From contig JAMJQL010000107.1 in assembly GCA_023554245.1 (NCBI GenBank), positions 1 through 64,000 on the forward strand: a stretch of DNA of 64,000 nucleotides, given 5' to 3'. Below, one piece after another: positions 51,256-59,444 of this stretch. The position numbers and the translations under genes are program-made. The stretch is from Gemmatimonadota bacterium. Its GTDB lineage: Bacteria; Gemmatimonadota; Gemmatimonadetes; Palauibacterales; Palauibacteraceae. Position 1 is the first letter of the stretch. Each line of letters starts with the position of its first letter. The notes beneath the pieces were generated by a model. That model ran no database searches, was not told the origin of the DNA, and saw only the letters and a program-made list of their open reading frames with translations.

Positions 51256-53859
51256 ATGTCCAGCCGAAAGATGATCAGACAGCCCCTGAAGCTTTCGCTT
51301 CGGGCGCGTATTCCGGCACTTCTCGCCCTCTGCACCGCAGCGGTGGCAGCACTCTCGCCATCTGCTGCTCTGGCGCAGACTGGACCGCCTTCGCCCGCAG
51401 AGCACCTGGGGTACGAGCTCGGTCAGAGATTCGCGAGCACGAACGCCATCGAGTCCTACGGCCATGCGCTAGCCGCCGGTTCACCTGTGGTGCACCTGGA
51501 ACAGTACGGCGTCACGCCGGAGGGTCGGTCGCTGTTCGTGCTGGTCATCGGGCATGGCCTTGATGCGGGGGACTTCGAGTCGGATCTCGCCCGGCTCCAG
51601 CTGCTCACGGATCCGAAGCTGAGCCCGAATCGGGCGAGGGAAATCGCCCGTGAAACGCGGGCCGTAGTGTGGCTCACCTACGGGATCCACGGAGACGAGA
51701 GTTCCTCCTCTCAGGCCGCCCTGTGGACGGCCTGGGATCTCGCCACGGGCCGGGCGGGCCTGGATGGCGTGCTCGACTCCCTGATCGTCGTCATCGATCC
51801 GGTCGCGAATCCGGACGGCCGTGATCGATACGTGAACTGGTACCGATCTGTCAGGGGCGAAGTGCCGAATCCCGAAGTCTCCTCGGCGGAGCACCGGCAG
51901 CCGTGGCCCGGTGGACGCTACAACCACTACCTGTTCGACCTGAACAGGGACTGGACATGGGCTTCCCAGCCCGAGACGCAGGCCAGGCTCGCCGAGTTCG
52001 ACAGGTGGCACCCGGCCGTCCACGTAGACTTCCACGAGATGGGACACGAGAGCAGCTACTTCTTCTTTCCAGCCGCCGCTCCGATCAGCCCCCTGTATCC
52101 CGAATCGACGGCCCGGTGGGCCGAGCGATTCGGCCGGGCCAACGCTGCGGAGTTCGACCGGCGCCGCTGGCTCTACTTCACCGCCGAGCAATTCGATCTC
52201 TTCTACCCGGGATATGGGGACAGCTGGCCCAGCCTGGTCGGCGCGATCGGGATGACGTACGAGCAGGCGGGTGGTGGACGAGCGGGGCTCGTGGTTCGGC
52301 GACACGATGGTGAGCTGCTGAAGCTCGCCGATCGGATTGAGAGACACCGGGTCGCAGGAATCAGCACGCTGCGCACGGCGGCTGCGGGCAAGACCGACCT
52401 TCTGCACGACTTCGCGCGATTCCACTCGGCCCGGGATGAGGCTGCGCCGGACTTCATCGTTGTTCCCGATCAGGGCGGAGTCGTCGCATCCCAATTCTCA
52501 CGGTCCCTGGTCCGACAGGGAATCGAGGTCGAGCGCGCCACCGGTTCCTTCGAGGCGAGCGCAGAGCCCCACCGCGGCTTCGTCGGGCGATCAGATTTCC
52601 CGGAAGGTACCCTCCTGGTCAGGGCCGACCAGAGGCGCGGACGCCTCGCTCGAACTCTGCTGCAGGCCGATGTGCCGCACCCGACGGATGGACCCGGTCG
52701 CACCTACGATATCACCGCCTGGTCGCTGCCCTACGCTTTCGGACTCGAGACGCACTCCGCATCCCGTGGAGTCGACGGCACCGAGATGGCGCCGGTCGAT
52801 ACGCTGGCATTCGATCGGGCTCCGAACGCGTCAGGAGCAGCGCTTCCTCTCGGCTGGCTCGTCGCTCCGAGCTGGCAGAGCTCCGGCCCCCTCGTGGCCT
52901 GGCTGCGCGCTGGCGGCCGGGCACGGGCACTCGAGGGAGAATTCGAGCTCGGTGGTCGAAAGTGGCCCGCTGGAACTCGCCTGCTTCAGGCCGACGCGGA
53001 GGCGGCGGAACGGCTGTCCAGCGCGGGTCTGGCGCCGTTCGCCGTTCCGGTGACGACAGGCTGGGCCGAGGAAGGACGCGACCTCGGGACATCCCGGTCG
53101 CTTGGTCTGCGGGCGCCCCGAATCGGCGTGTTCCGCGGCTCGGGGACCTGGGCGACCAGCTTCGGCTCCGCCTGGTACTTTCTCGAGCGAATGGCGGGCG
53201 TACCCTTCGATGCGCTGGAGCTTGAAGAGATCTCGGGTCTCCGACTCTCGGAGTGGGACGTGCTCGTCCTTCCCGACGGGCGGCCCGGTCGATTTCTGGA
53301 CGAGCAGGCCACGGGCGCGTTGCGGTCCTGGCTGGAGAGTGGTGGAACTCTGGTGACCTTTGCCGGTGCGGCGCATTGGGCGAGCCGATCGCTCGCCGAA
53401 ATCGAGCTGCGCGAGGCCGAAGCTGACTCGCTGAGCGAGGAGGACCGCCGTGCCGCCGCGCTTCGCACGAGAGAAGAACGACGCGAGGACCGCTGGGATC
53501 GATCCGTGAATGGAGTGATCCTCCCGGTGCGGATGGACTCCGCGCATCCCCTGGCGTGGGGGGCGGGCCTCGGGAATTCCGATCGCCGCATGTTCGTCCT
53601 GCACCTGTCCGACATCCTGTTCGAGCCCTCCGGATCGTTCGAGACGGTGGTGGCGCTCGAGTCCGGGGTAAGAAACGTGTCGGGCGTGGTCAGCGAGTCC
53701 AAGCTGGAAGAGCTGGGCGGTACGGCCTGGCTCGCTTCGGTCCGCGTGGGACGCGGGCAGATCGTGCTGTTCGCAGACGATCCGCTCTTCCGCCTGATGT
53801 GGCCGTCGCAATTCGTTCTGTTCATGAACGCACTGCTGCTGGGTCCGAACATGGGCTGA
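51256..53859 (+). CDS. Secreted M14 family zinc carboxypeptidase-like protein
   Basis: An 867-residue exported protein. A signal peptide (about residues 1-41) ends at ALAQ. The M14 domain (about 45-370) shows the zinc pair in GIHGDESSSS, the substrate region DPVANPDGRDRYVNWYR and FDLNRDWTWASQPE, the third ligand in HVDFHEMGHES, and the likely catalytic Glu in MTYEQAGGG. Residues about 620-860 look like a glutamine-amidotransferase-like domain (VLVLPDGRPGRFLDEQ, SWLESGGTLVTFAG), an architecture known in large M14 peptidases of the FCB group. The true substrate is unknown. Confidence 0.85.
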   Translation: MSSRKMIRQPLKLSLRARIPALLALCTAAVAALSPSAALAQTGPPSPAEHLGYELGQRFASTNAIESYGHALAAGSPVVHLEQYGVTPEGRSLFVLVIGHGLDAGDFESDLARLQLLTDPKLSPNRAREIARETRAVVWLTYGIHGDESSSSQAALWTAWDLATGRAGLDGVLDSLIVVIDPVANPDGRDRYVNWYRSVRGEVPNPEVSSAEHRQPWPGGRYNHYLFDLNRDWTWASQPETQARLAEFDRWHPAVHVDFHEMGHESSYFFFPAAAPISPLYPESTARWAERFGRANAAEFDRRRWLYFTAEQFDLFYPGYGDSWPSLVGAIGMTYEQAGGGRAGLVVRRHDGELLKLADRIERHRVAGISTLRTAAAGKTDLLHDFARFHSARDEAAPDFIVVPDQGGVVASQFSRSLVRQGIEVERATGSFEASAEPHRGFVGRSDFPEGTLLVRADQRRGRLARTLLQADVPHPTDGPGRTYDITAWSLPYAFGLETHSASRGVDGTEMAPVDTLAFDRAPNASGAALPLGWLVAPSWQSSGPLVAWLRAGGRARALEGEFELGGRKWPAGTRLLQADAEAAERLSSAGLAPFAVPVTTGWAEEGRDLGTSRSLGLRAPRIGVFRGSGTWATSFGSAWYFLERMAGVPFDALELEEISGLRLSEWDVLVLPDGRPGRFLDEQATGALRSWLESGGTLVTFAGAAHWASRSLAEIELREAEADSLSEEDRRAAALRTREERREDRWDRSVNGVILPVRMDSAHPLAWGAGLGNSDRRMFVLHLSDILFEPSGSFETVVALESGVRNVSGVVSESKLEELGGTAWLASVRVGRGQIVLFADDPLFRLMWPSQFVLFMNALLLGPNMG

Positions 53860-53894
53860 GAGGCAGGCCTGGATGAACCCCCACGGCGGGAATC

Positions 53895-53909
53895 CTGCCG
53901 AAACGGCAG
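53895..53909. other. 6-bp inverted repeat upstream of the hsp20 promoter
   Basis: CTGCCG-AAA-CGGCAG, starting 35 bases after the M14 gene stop and ending nine bases before the -24 element. It may be the end of the M14 transcript or a protein-binding site. Confidence 0.35.
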
Positions 53910-53917
53910 ATGTCGGA

Positions 53918-53932
53918 GGGCACGTGTCTTGC
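53918..53932 (+). promoter_or_regulatory. Sigma-54-type (-24/-12) promoter for hsp20-clpB
   Basis: GGGCACG (53918-53924) and TTGC (53929-53932) fit the sigma-54 consensus TGGCACG-N4-TTGC with one mismatch (G for the first T). The GG and GC doublets are exactly 10 bases apart. Transcription would start near 53944, about 28 bases before the hsp20 ATG. Confidence 0.6.
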
Positions 53933-53971
53933 CCCTCTGAGAAGCTCACCCCGAACCGGAGATGACAGAGA

Positions 53972-54415
53972 ATGAACGACGAGAAAACTGCCGAGACAGG
54001 AACCCCGGACGCCCGGGGTCCACTTGGCGAGATACAGGGGTTCGTCGAGGAGATGTTCGAGAACATCCGCACCTTCGGACCCAACGTTCCAGGGCGACAC
54101 CCGAAGATGGAAATGGCCGAATCCTCCGACGCCTACTACATCCAGCTCGACCTCCCCGGAGTCACGAAAGAGGCACTGGATGTGAATACGGTCGGAGATG
54201 AGCTCCGGCTCAGCGGACGTCGGTCGCGACCCGGGTATCCGGACGGAGCCGTAGTCCAGCGGACAGAGCGAACGTACGGCCGATTCCAGCGCACGTTCAG
54301 GATCCCTGGCGATGCGGACCCCGAGGGGATCCGTGCAAAGCTCGAAGACGGGATTCTGGAGATCCGTCTTCCCCGGCGGGGCGACGGCGAAGGTCGCAAG
54401 GTATCGATCGATTGA
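53972..54415 (+). CDS. hsp20: Small heat-shock protein, Hsp20/alpha-crystallin family
   Basis: ATP-independent chaperone that holds unfolding proteins. The 147-residue protein has an alpha-crystallin domain (about residues 43-145): MAESSDAYYIQLDLPGVTKE, the beta core with SGRR, ERTYGRFQRTFRIP and a C-terminal EDGILEIRLPRR. The IxI-type C-terminal motif is weak. The first 40 residues are acidic. It is 26 bases upstream of clpB, so disaggregation and holding are produced together. A -24/-12 promoter candidate is 40 bases upstream. Confidence 0.95.
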   Translation: MNDEKTAETGTPDARGPLGEIQGFVEEMFENIRTFGPNVPGRHPKMEMAESSDAYYIQLDLPGVTKEALDVNTVGDELRLSGRRSRPGYPDGAVVQRTERTYGRFQRTFRIPGDADPEGIRAKLEDGILEIRLPRRGDGEGRKVSID

Positions 54416-54441
54416 CGGCATACGAGGAGAAGTGAGAGCAC

Positions 54442-57036
54442 ATGCTACCAGCTGACAGATTGACGGTACGCGCGGCTGAATCGCTGCAGGCTGCAGCCGA
54501 GCTCGCGCGGCGACAGGGGAATCCGGCGGTTGAAGATCTCCATTTGCTGGCTGCTCTGCTCGACCAGGAAGAGGGAATCATCGATCCCATTCTTCGCAAG
54601 GCGGGTGCTGACCCGGCGGTCGTCGCCGGTGGCGTCCGGTCGGGACTGGATCGGCTGCCCACTCAGTCGGGAGCGGCGCCTGCCGCCAGTCGGGAGCTCG
54701 TGCGGGTACTCGACGAGGCGGACGAGGAGGCGCGTTCGCTCGGTGACCAGTACGTGTCCACCGAGCACCTGCTCGTAGCCCTGGCCGGCAAGGCTGCGAG
54801 CAGCACTCGGGAGGTTCTGGCCTCAGCCGGCGCGGATCAGGCGGCGCTGCGAGAGGCACTGGCGGCCGTGCGCGGGCCGCATCAGGTGACCGATCCCGAG
54901 GCCGAAGGGAAATACCGGGCCCTGGAGCGATTCGGAGTCGACCTGACGGAGAGGGCCCGCGACGGAGAACTGGACCCGGTGATCGGGCGCGACCCGGAGA
55001 TTCGTCGGGTGATGCAGGTCCTGTCGCGGCGGACGAAGAACAACCCGGTTCTGATCGGGGAGCCCGGAGTCGGCAAGACGGCGATCGTCGAGGGGCTCGC
55101 CCAGCGCATCGTGGAAGGCGACGTTCCCGAAAGTCTCAAGGACAAGAAGCTCATCCAGCTGGACATCGCTGCCATGCTGGCGGGAGCCAAGTTCAGGGGC
55201 GAGTTCGAGGAGCGGCTGAAGGCGGCACTCAAGGAGATTACGGAGGCGAAGGGCAAGTACATCGTATTCCTGGACGAGCTTCACACGATCGTCGGCGCGG
55301 GTGCGGCGGAGGGGGCCGTGGATGCGGGCAACATGCTCAAGCCTCCGCTGGCACGCGGTGAGCTTCGAATGGTCGGCGCGACGACGCTGGACGAGTACCG
55401 AAAGCACATCGAGAAGGACCCGGCGCTGGAACGGAGATTCCAGCCGGTCTTCGTGGGTGAGCCTGCCGTCGACGAGACGATCGCCATCCTCAGAGGTCTC
55501 AAGCAGAAGTACGAGGTACACCACGGAGTCCGCATCACGGATCCCGCCATCGTTGCGGCGGCGAGGCTTTCCGATCGCTACATCGGTGACCGGTTCCTGC
55601 CCGACAAGGCGATCGACCTCGTGGATGAAGCCGCATCGCGGCTCCGCATCGAGATCGATTCGATGCCCGAGGAAATCGACCTGCTCGAACGGCGGCAGAC
55701 GCAGCTCGAGGTCGAACGCGAGGCACTCAGGGAGGAAAGCGATCCCAAGAGCGCCGAGAGGCTCGAGGTTCTCGAGGCCGAACTCGCGGGGATCCGTGAG
55801 CAACTCGCCGGTATGAAGGCCCGCTGGACGTTGGAGAAGGAATCGATCGAGCGGGTGAGAGAACAGAAGCGGAGGATCGAAGAGCTCGGAACTCAGGCCG
55901 AACAGGCGACCCGTAGCGGCGACCTTCAGCGTGCGGCCGAAATCTCCTACGGGGAGATTCCGCGGGCCCAGGCGGAGCTGGAGGCGGCCGAGGCCGAGCT
56001 CACCAGGATGCAGGCGGAGGGCGGCAGCTTTCTCACCGAGGAGGTCGGGCCGGAGGACATAGCCGAAGTCGTGGCGAATTGGACGGGTATCCCGGTGTCC
56101 CGGATGCTGGATGATGAGAGAGAGCGCCTGACCCGACTGGAGGAGCACCTTCACGAACGGGTCGTCAGCCAGGATGAGGCAGTCGAGGCCGTCTCGAACG
56201 CGGTTCGGCGGAGTAGAGCGGGGCTCCAGGACCCGAACCGGCCGGTCGGGAGCTTCATCTTCCTGGGGCCGACGGGCGTCGGCAAGACCGAGACGGCGCG
56301 GGCACTCGCGGAATTCCTCTTCGATGACGAGGATGCCCTCGTCCGACTGGACATGTCCGAGTACGGCGAGCGCCATGCGGTGGCCCGGCTCATCGGGGCG
56401 CCACCGGGCTACGTGGGATACGAGGAGGGCGGACAGCTAACAGAGGCCGTGCGCAGACGTCCGTACAGCGTCGTGCTGTTCGACGAGATCGAGAAAGCGC
56501 ACCCGGATGTGTTCAACGTGCTTCTTCAGATCCTGGACGACGGGCGCCTGACGGACGGGCAGGGTCGGACCGTCGATTTTCGAAATACCGTCATCATCCT
56601 GACGAGCAATATCGGCAGTTCCTACATCCTCGAACACAGTGGAGATGACTGGGAACTGGTGGAGGTCAAGGTTCGCGAGGCCCTGCAGCAGGGCTTCAAG
56701 CCTGAATTCCTCAATCGGATCGATGAAATCGTTGTATTTAAGCCGCTTGAGCGTGATCACCTCGAGCAGATCGTAAAGCTACAACTCGACCGGCTGGCTG
56801 GATACCTCTCCGAACGGGAGATCAGTCTGGAGGTGACACCCGAAGCACGCGCCCGGATCGCGGAGGTGGGGTACGATCCCGCATTCGGTGCGCGACCGAT
56901 GAAACGGGCGATTCAACACCTGGTGTCCGATCCGCTCGCCATGGCCTTTCTGGATGGCAGGTACTCGGACGGAGACACGATTCGAGTGGACGTCGGAGCC
57001 GATGGCGAACTGTCGTTCGAGCGGGTCGAGGCTTGA
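54442..57036 (+). CDS. clpB: ATP-dependent chaperone ClpB
   Basis: Hexameric AAA+ disaggregase that works with DnaK. The 864-residue product has the Clp N domain (about 1-150), AAA-1 with Walker A GEPGVGKT (Lys212), a coiled-coil middle domain (about 400-530), and AAA-2 with Walker A GPTGVGKT (Lys615), plus [20 protein letters not shown] in two segments. The middle domain distinguishes it from ClpC. Spacing to hsp20 is 26 bases, so they are likely one operon. A GC-rich hairpin lies downstream. Confidence 0.97.
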   Translation: MLPADRLTVRAAESLQAAAELARRQGNPAVEDLHLLAALLDQEEGIIDPILRKAGADPAVVAGGVRSGLDRLPTQSGAAPAASRELVRVLDEADEEARSLGDQYVSTEHLLVALAGKAASSTREVLASAGADQAALREALAAVRGPHQVTDPEAEGKYRALERFGVDLTERARDGELDPVIGRDPEIRRVMQVLSRRTKNNPVLIGEPGVGKTAIVEGLAQRIVEGDVPESLKDKKLIQLDIAAMLAGAKFRGEFEERLKAALKEITEAKGKYIVFLDELHTIVGAGAAEGAVDAGNMLKPPLARGELRMVGATTLDEYRKHIEKDPALERRFQPVFVGEPAVDETIAILRGLKQKYEVHHGVRITDPAIVAAARLSDRYIGDRFLPDKAIDLVDEAASRLRIEIDSMPEEIDLLERRQTQLEVEREALREESDPKSAERLEVLEAELAGIREQLAGMKARWTLEKESIERVREQKRRIEELGTQAEQATRSGDLQRAAEISYGEIPRAQAELEAAEAELTRMQAEGGSFLTEEVGPEDIAEVVANWTGIPVSRMLDDERERLTRLEEHLHERVVSQDEAVEAVSNAVRRSRAGLQDPNRPVGSFIFLGPTGVGKTETARALAEFLFDDEDALVRLDMSEYGERHAVARLIGAPPGYVGYEEGGQLTEAVRRRPYSVVLFDEIEKAHPDVFNVLLQILDDGRLTDGQGRTVDFRNTVIILTSNIGSSYILEHSGDDWELVEVKVREALQQGFKPEFLNRIDEIVVFKPLERDHLEQIVKLQLDRLAGYLSEREISLEVTPEARARIAEVGYDPAFGARPMKRAIQHLVSDPLAMAFLDGRYSDGDTIRVDVGADGELSFERVEA

Positions 57037-57078
57037 CCCCCGGCGCGGCGATGACAGATTACCCGATCGGCAGCATGG

Positions 57079-57102
57079 GCCGGATCCCCGCTGGGGTCCG
57101 GC
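57079..57102 (+). other. Hairpin after clpB
   Basis: GCCGGA-T-CCCC, GCT loop, GGGG-TCCGGC: a 10-bp stem with one bulged T (57079-57102), no T-tract. Probably the end of the hsp20-clpB transcript or a leader structure for the next gene. Confidence 0.45.
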
Positions 57103-57148
57103 TCACGCCCATCGAAGGCGCAGGCCCTTCACCTGGAGGCCACCCCTA

Positions 57149-57619
57149 ATGCAGATCCGGCGACCCCCGGTCCGTATCCTTGGCTTGTTGTCGGCGACTC
57201 TGCTCGGGATCGCGGGCTGTGCCTCCGGAGGCAGCGAAGTCAACTCGACGACCGGCTCCGCCTGGGGAGCGGCAACGTCTGAAATGGCGGTGCGGACGTT
57301 CATGGATGCGGCGAATGTCGAGGACTTCGCGACCATGTCGAACCTGTTCGGTACGTCGGATGGACCAGCGGTGGAGGAGTTCGGGGTGGCCGACGTCGAA
57401 GCGCGGATGATCTTCCTGTCCCGGTTGCTGAAGCACCAGGGGTACACCCTGAATCAGGTGAACCTGGCGATGCTCGGTCCGGACCGGATTCGTTACGAGG
57501 TCCGGATGACCGGGACCCGGAAGGGCGACGTCACCGTGCCGACCATTGTCGTCCCGGACGGATCGGGTCGGTGGTTCGTCGAACGGCTCAACGTGGACGC
57601 TCTCGCGGCCGGGCTCTGA
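57149..57619 (+). CDS. Hypothetical lipoprotein
   Basis: A 156-residue predicted lipoprotein with lipobox GIAGC (Cys24). The mature part reads as one small alpha/beta domain (TFMDAANVEDFATMSNLFG, then strands VRMTGTRKGDVTVPTIVV and a final WFVERLNVDAL), suggestive of an NTF2-like fold. I cannot assign a function. GGAGG lies nine bases before the ATG; the open frame upstream is inside clpB. Confidence 0.7.
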   Translation: MQIRRPPVRILGLLSATLLGIAGCASGGSEVNSTTGSAWGAATSEMAVRTFMDAANVEDFATMSNLFGTSDGPAVEEFGVADVEARMIFLSRLLKHQGYTLNQVNLAMLGPDRIRYEVRMTGTRKGDVTVPTIVVPDGSGRWFVERLNVDALAAGL

Positions 57620-57629
57620 TCCGGCAGCC

Positions 57630-57661
57630 GGAGCCGACGGGTCATTTATCCGTCGGGCTCC
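57630..57661. terminator. Bidirectional terminator-like hairpin between convergent genes
   Basis: GGAGCC-GACGG (57630-57640) pairs with CCGTC-g-GGCTCC (57650-57661), 11 bp with one bulged G and a 9-base AT-rich loop. It spans the last codons and stop of the epimerase gene and ends just after the lipoprotein gene, so it may stop transcription both ways. Confidence 0.5.
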
Positions 57662-58050
57662 TGGGTGAGTTCGAGAAGCACGCCGCCCGTCTCCCGCGGG
57701 TGGAGGAACGCGACCCGGTGGCCGCCGGAACCGTCACGAATTCCCGGGGGAATGGGAGTCAATCCGGCCTTTGCGGCCCGGTCCAGGGCGGCTTCGAGAT
57801 TCGCGACGCGAAGGCAGACGTGATGTATGCCCGGCCCGCGTTTCTCGATGTGACGGGCGATGGGAGAGTCGGGTTCCGTGGCTTCGAGCAATTCGACCCT
57901 GCCGGGCCCATCGCCGAAGAAAGCCACGCGGACTCGCTCGGAGGGAACTTCTTCCGTGCCTGAAGCGTTTATTCCAAGCAGGGACTCCCAGGCCGGGACA
58001 GCCTCGACCAGGGATTTGACCGCGATTCCAATGTGATCGATCTTGTGCAA
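57646..58050 (-). CDS. mce: Methylmalonyl-CoA epimerase
   Basis: Converts (S)- to (R)-methylmalonyl-CoA, part of propionyl-CoA assimilation. The 134-residue glyoxalase-fold protein has the metal His in KIDHIGIAVKSL (His7), HHVCLRVANLEAALD, and the final Glu in GGVLLELTQ. Length is typical. Methylmalonyl-CoA mutase and propionyl-CoA carboxylase genes are not in the window. It is a single gene transcribed leftward between rightward neighbours. Confidence 0.9.
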   Translation of the reverse strand: MHKIDHIGIAVKSLVEAVPAWESLLGINASGTEEVPSERVRVAFFGDGPGRVELLEATEPDSPIARHIEKRGPGIHHVCLRVANLEAALDRAAKAGLTPIPPGIRDGSGGHRVAFLHPRETGGVLLELTQEPDG

Positions 58051-58115
58051 GTCGGTTCGCTCCGGTAGTGGATCGGTCGGAATTCAGCCGCCTCTCGCGG
58101 CGAGCGGGCAGGAGC

Positions 58116-58145
58116 AATCTAGGCGATCGTGAGTCGGTCGCTCAA
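58116..58145 (-). promoter_or_regulatory. Candidate promoter for mce
   Basis: Minus strand: TTGAGC (58145-58140), 18-base spacer, TAGATT (58121-58116). The leader would be about 60 bases. It overlaps the region just upstream of the divergent thioredoxin gene. Confidence 0.4.
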
Positions 58146-58166
58146 CACGAAATCGGAGAGTGAAAA

Positions 58167-58496
58167 GTGGCGGGAAGAGATATCCGGGAAATCACCGACG
58201 AGAACTTCGCGGACGAGATCGAGGCGAGTGAGGGGCTGGCGATCGTGGACTTCTGGGCCGAGTGGTGCGGGCCGTGCCGCATGGTGGGTCCGATCGTCGA
58301 AGAGCTCGCCCAGGAGTACGAAGGCAAGATCAAGGTGGGCAAGCTGGACGTGGACTCGAACCGGGTCACGGCGGGCCGTTTCAACATCCGCTCCATTCCG
58401 AGCATCCTGTACTTCAAGGACGGTGAGGTGGTGGACCAGGTGGTGGGAGCCTTCCCGAAGAAGTATCTGGAAGAGAAGATCCTGGAGCACGTCTGA
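58167..58496 (+). CDS. trxA: Thioredoxin
   Basis: General protein disulfide reductase in the cytoplasm. The 109-residue product has the active site WAEWCGPC with Cys34 and Cys37, FKDGEVVDQVVGA near the C-terminus and the cis-Pro region RSIPSI. The GTG start has GGAG eight bases upstream. It is followed by a 13-bp perfect hairpin and then rsmI. Confidence 0.95.
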   Translation: MAGRDIREITDENFADEIEASEGLAIVDFWAEWCGPCRMVGPIVEELAQEYEGKIKVGKLDVDSNRVTAGRFNIRSIPSILYFKDGEVVDQVVGAFPKKYLEEKILEHV

Positions 58497-58536
58497 GGAT
58501 CTCCCTTCGAACCCGGGGTTGGAGCGCTGCCCCGAA

Positions 58537-58571
58537 CGCGCCCTCCGCGTCTACGAGTCGCGGAGGGCGCG
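58537..58571 (+). other. Perfect 13-bp hairpin between trxA and rsmI
   Basis: CGCGCCCTCCGCG (58537-58549), 9-base loop, CGCGGAGGGCGCG (58559-58571). It ends 9 bases before the rsmI ATG and has no T-tract. As the longest perfect stem in the window it probably ends or protects the trxA mRNA, or covers the rsmI ribosome site. Confidence 0.6.
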
Positions 58572-58580
58572 CTCACTCGC

Positions 58581-59444
58581 ATGACTGAGTCCGCCCTTTA
58601 CCTCGTCGGAACGCCGATCGGGAATCTCGACGACCTGTCGCCTCGGGGTGCGGCTACGCTCGCCGGTGTCGACAGGGTCTATGCCGAGGACACGCGCCGT
58701 ACTTCGCGCCTGTTCCAACAGTTCGGAATCCAGACGCCCCTGAGATCGCTGCATCAGCACAACGAAGCATCGCGCTCGGTCGAGGTGATCGAGTTGCTGT
58801 CGCGTGGCGGATCATGTGCGCTCGTGACGGACGCAGGCGCGCCGGGCGTGTCAGATCCCGGCGCACGGCTGGTGCACCTGGTGGGCGAAGCGGGCCACCG
58901 CGTGCTCACGGTTCCCGGACCGTCGGCGGTCACGGCCGCTGCAGGCCTCTCCGGTTTCCCGGCCGATGCGTTCCTGTTTCTCGGATTCGCACCCAGAAAA
59001 GGGAAGGACCGATCCGAGTGGCTCCGGCTCTGTGCGACTTCCTCCGTCGCGGTCGTCGCCTTCGAGGCGCCGGGCCGAGTAGCGAGGCTGCTGCACGACT
59101 GGGCGGCCGCCGATCTGGGCGACCGCGAGTGCTGCGTGTGCCGCGAGCTCACCAAACTGCATGAAGAGGTACGACGGGGAACGGTCCGATCCCTTGCGGA
59201 CTATTACGAATCGCGTGAAGTCCGCGGGGAGGTGACCCTGGTGCTCGCTCCGCCTGCGGATGACGGCGATCTCGAGCGAGGGCCGGAACCCGAAGCGATC
59301 GCGGAGCAGGCCCGGAGCATGTGCCGCGAAGGAATGGGTGCGAGGGAGATCTCGGAGGCGCTCCAGCACCGGTTCGGACTTCGCCGTAACGAAGCGTATT
59401 CGGCCGCACTGGCCGCCCGGGAGGAGGAGGGGAGAGGCAGGTGA
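58581..59444 (+). CDS. rsmI: 16S rRNA (cytidine(1402)-2'-O)-methyltransferase
   Basis: Methylates the ribose of C1402 in the decoding centre. The 287-residue tetrapyrrole-methylase-fold protein has LYLVGTPIGNLDDLSPRG, AEDTRRTSRLFQQFGI, VTDAGAPGVSDPGARLV and VPGPSAVTAAAGLSGFPAD. The C-terminal helical region follows. The ATG at 58581 fits the family. Its stop overlaps the next start as GTGA. Confidence 0.95.
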   Translation: MTESALYLVGTPIGNLDDLSPRGAATLAGVDRVYAEDTRRTSRLFQQFGIQTPLRSLHQHNEASRSVEVIELLSRGGSCALVTDAGAPGVSDPGARLVHLVGEAGHRVLTVPGPSAVTAAAGLSGFPADAFLFLGFAPRKGKDRSEWLRLCATSSVAVVAFEAPGRVARLLHDWAAADLGDRECCVCRELTKLHEEVRRGTVRSLADYYESREVRGEVTLVLAPPADDGDLERGPEPEAIAEQARSMCREGMGAREISEALQHRFGLRRNEAYSAALAAREEEGRGR

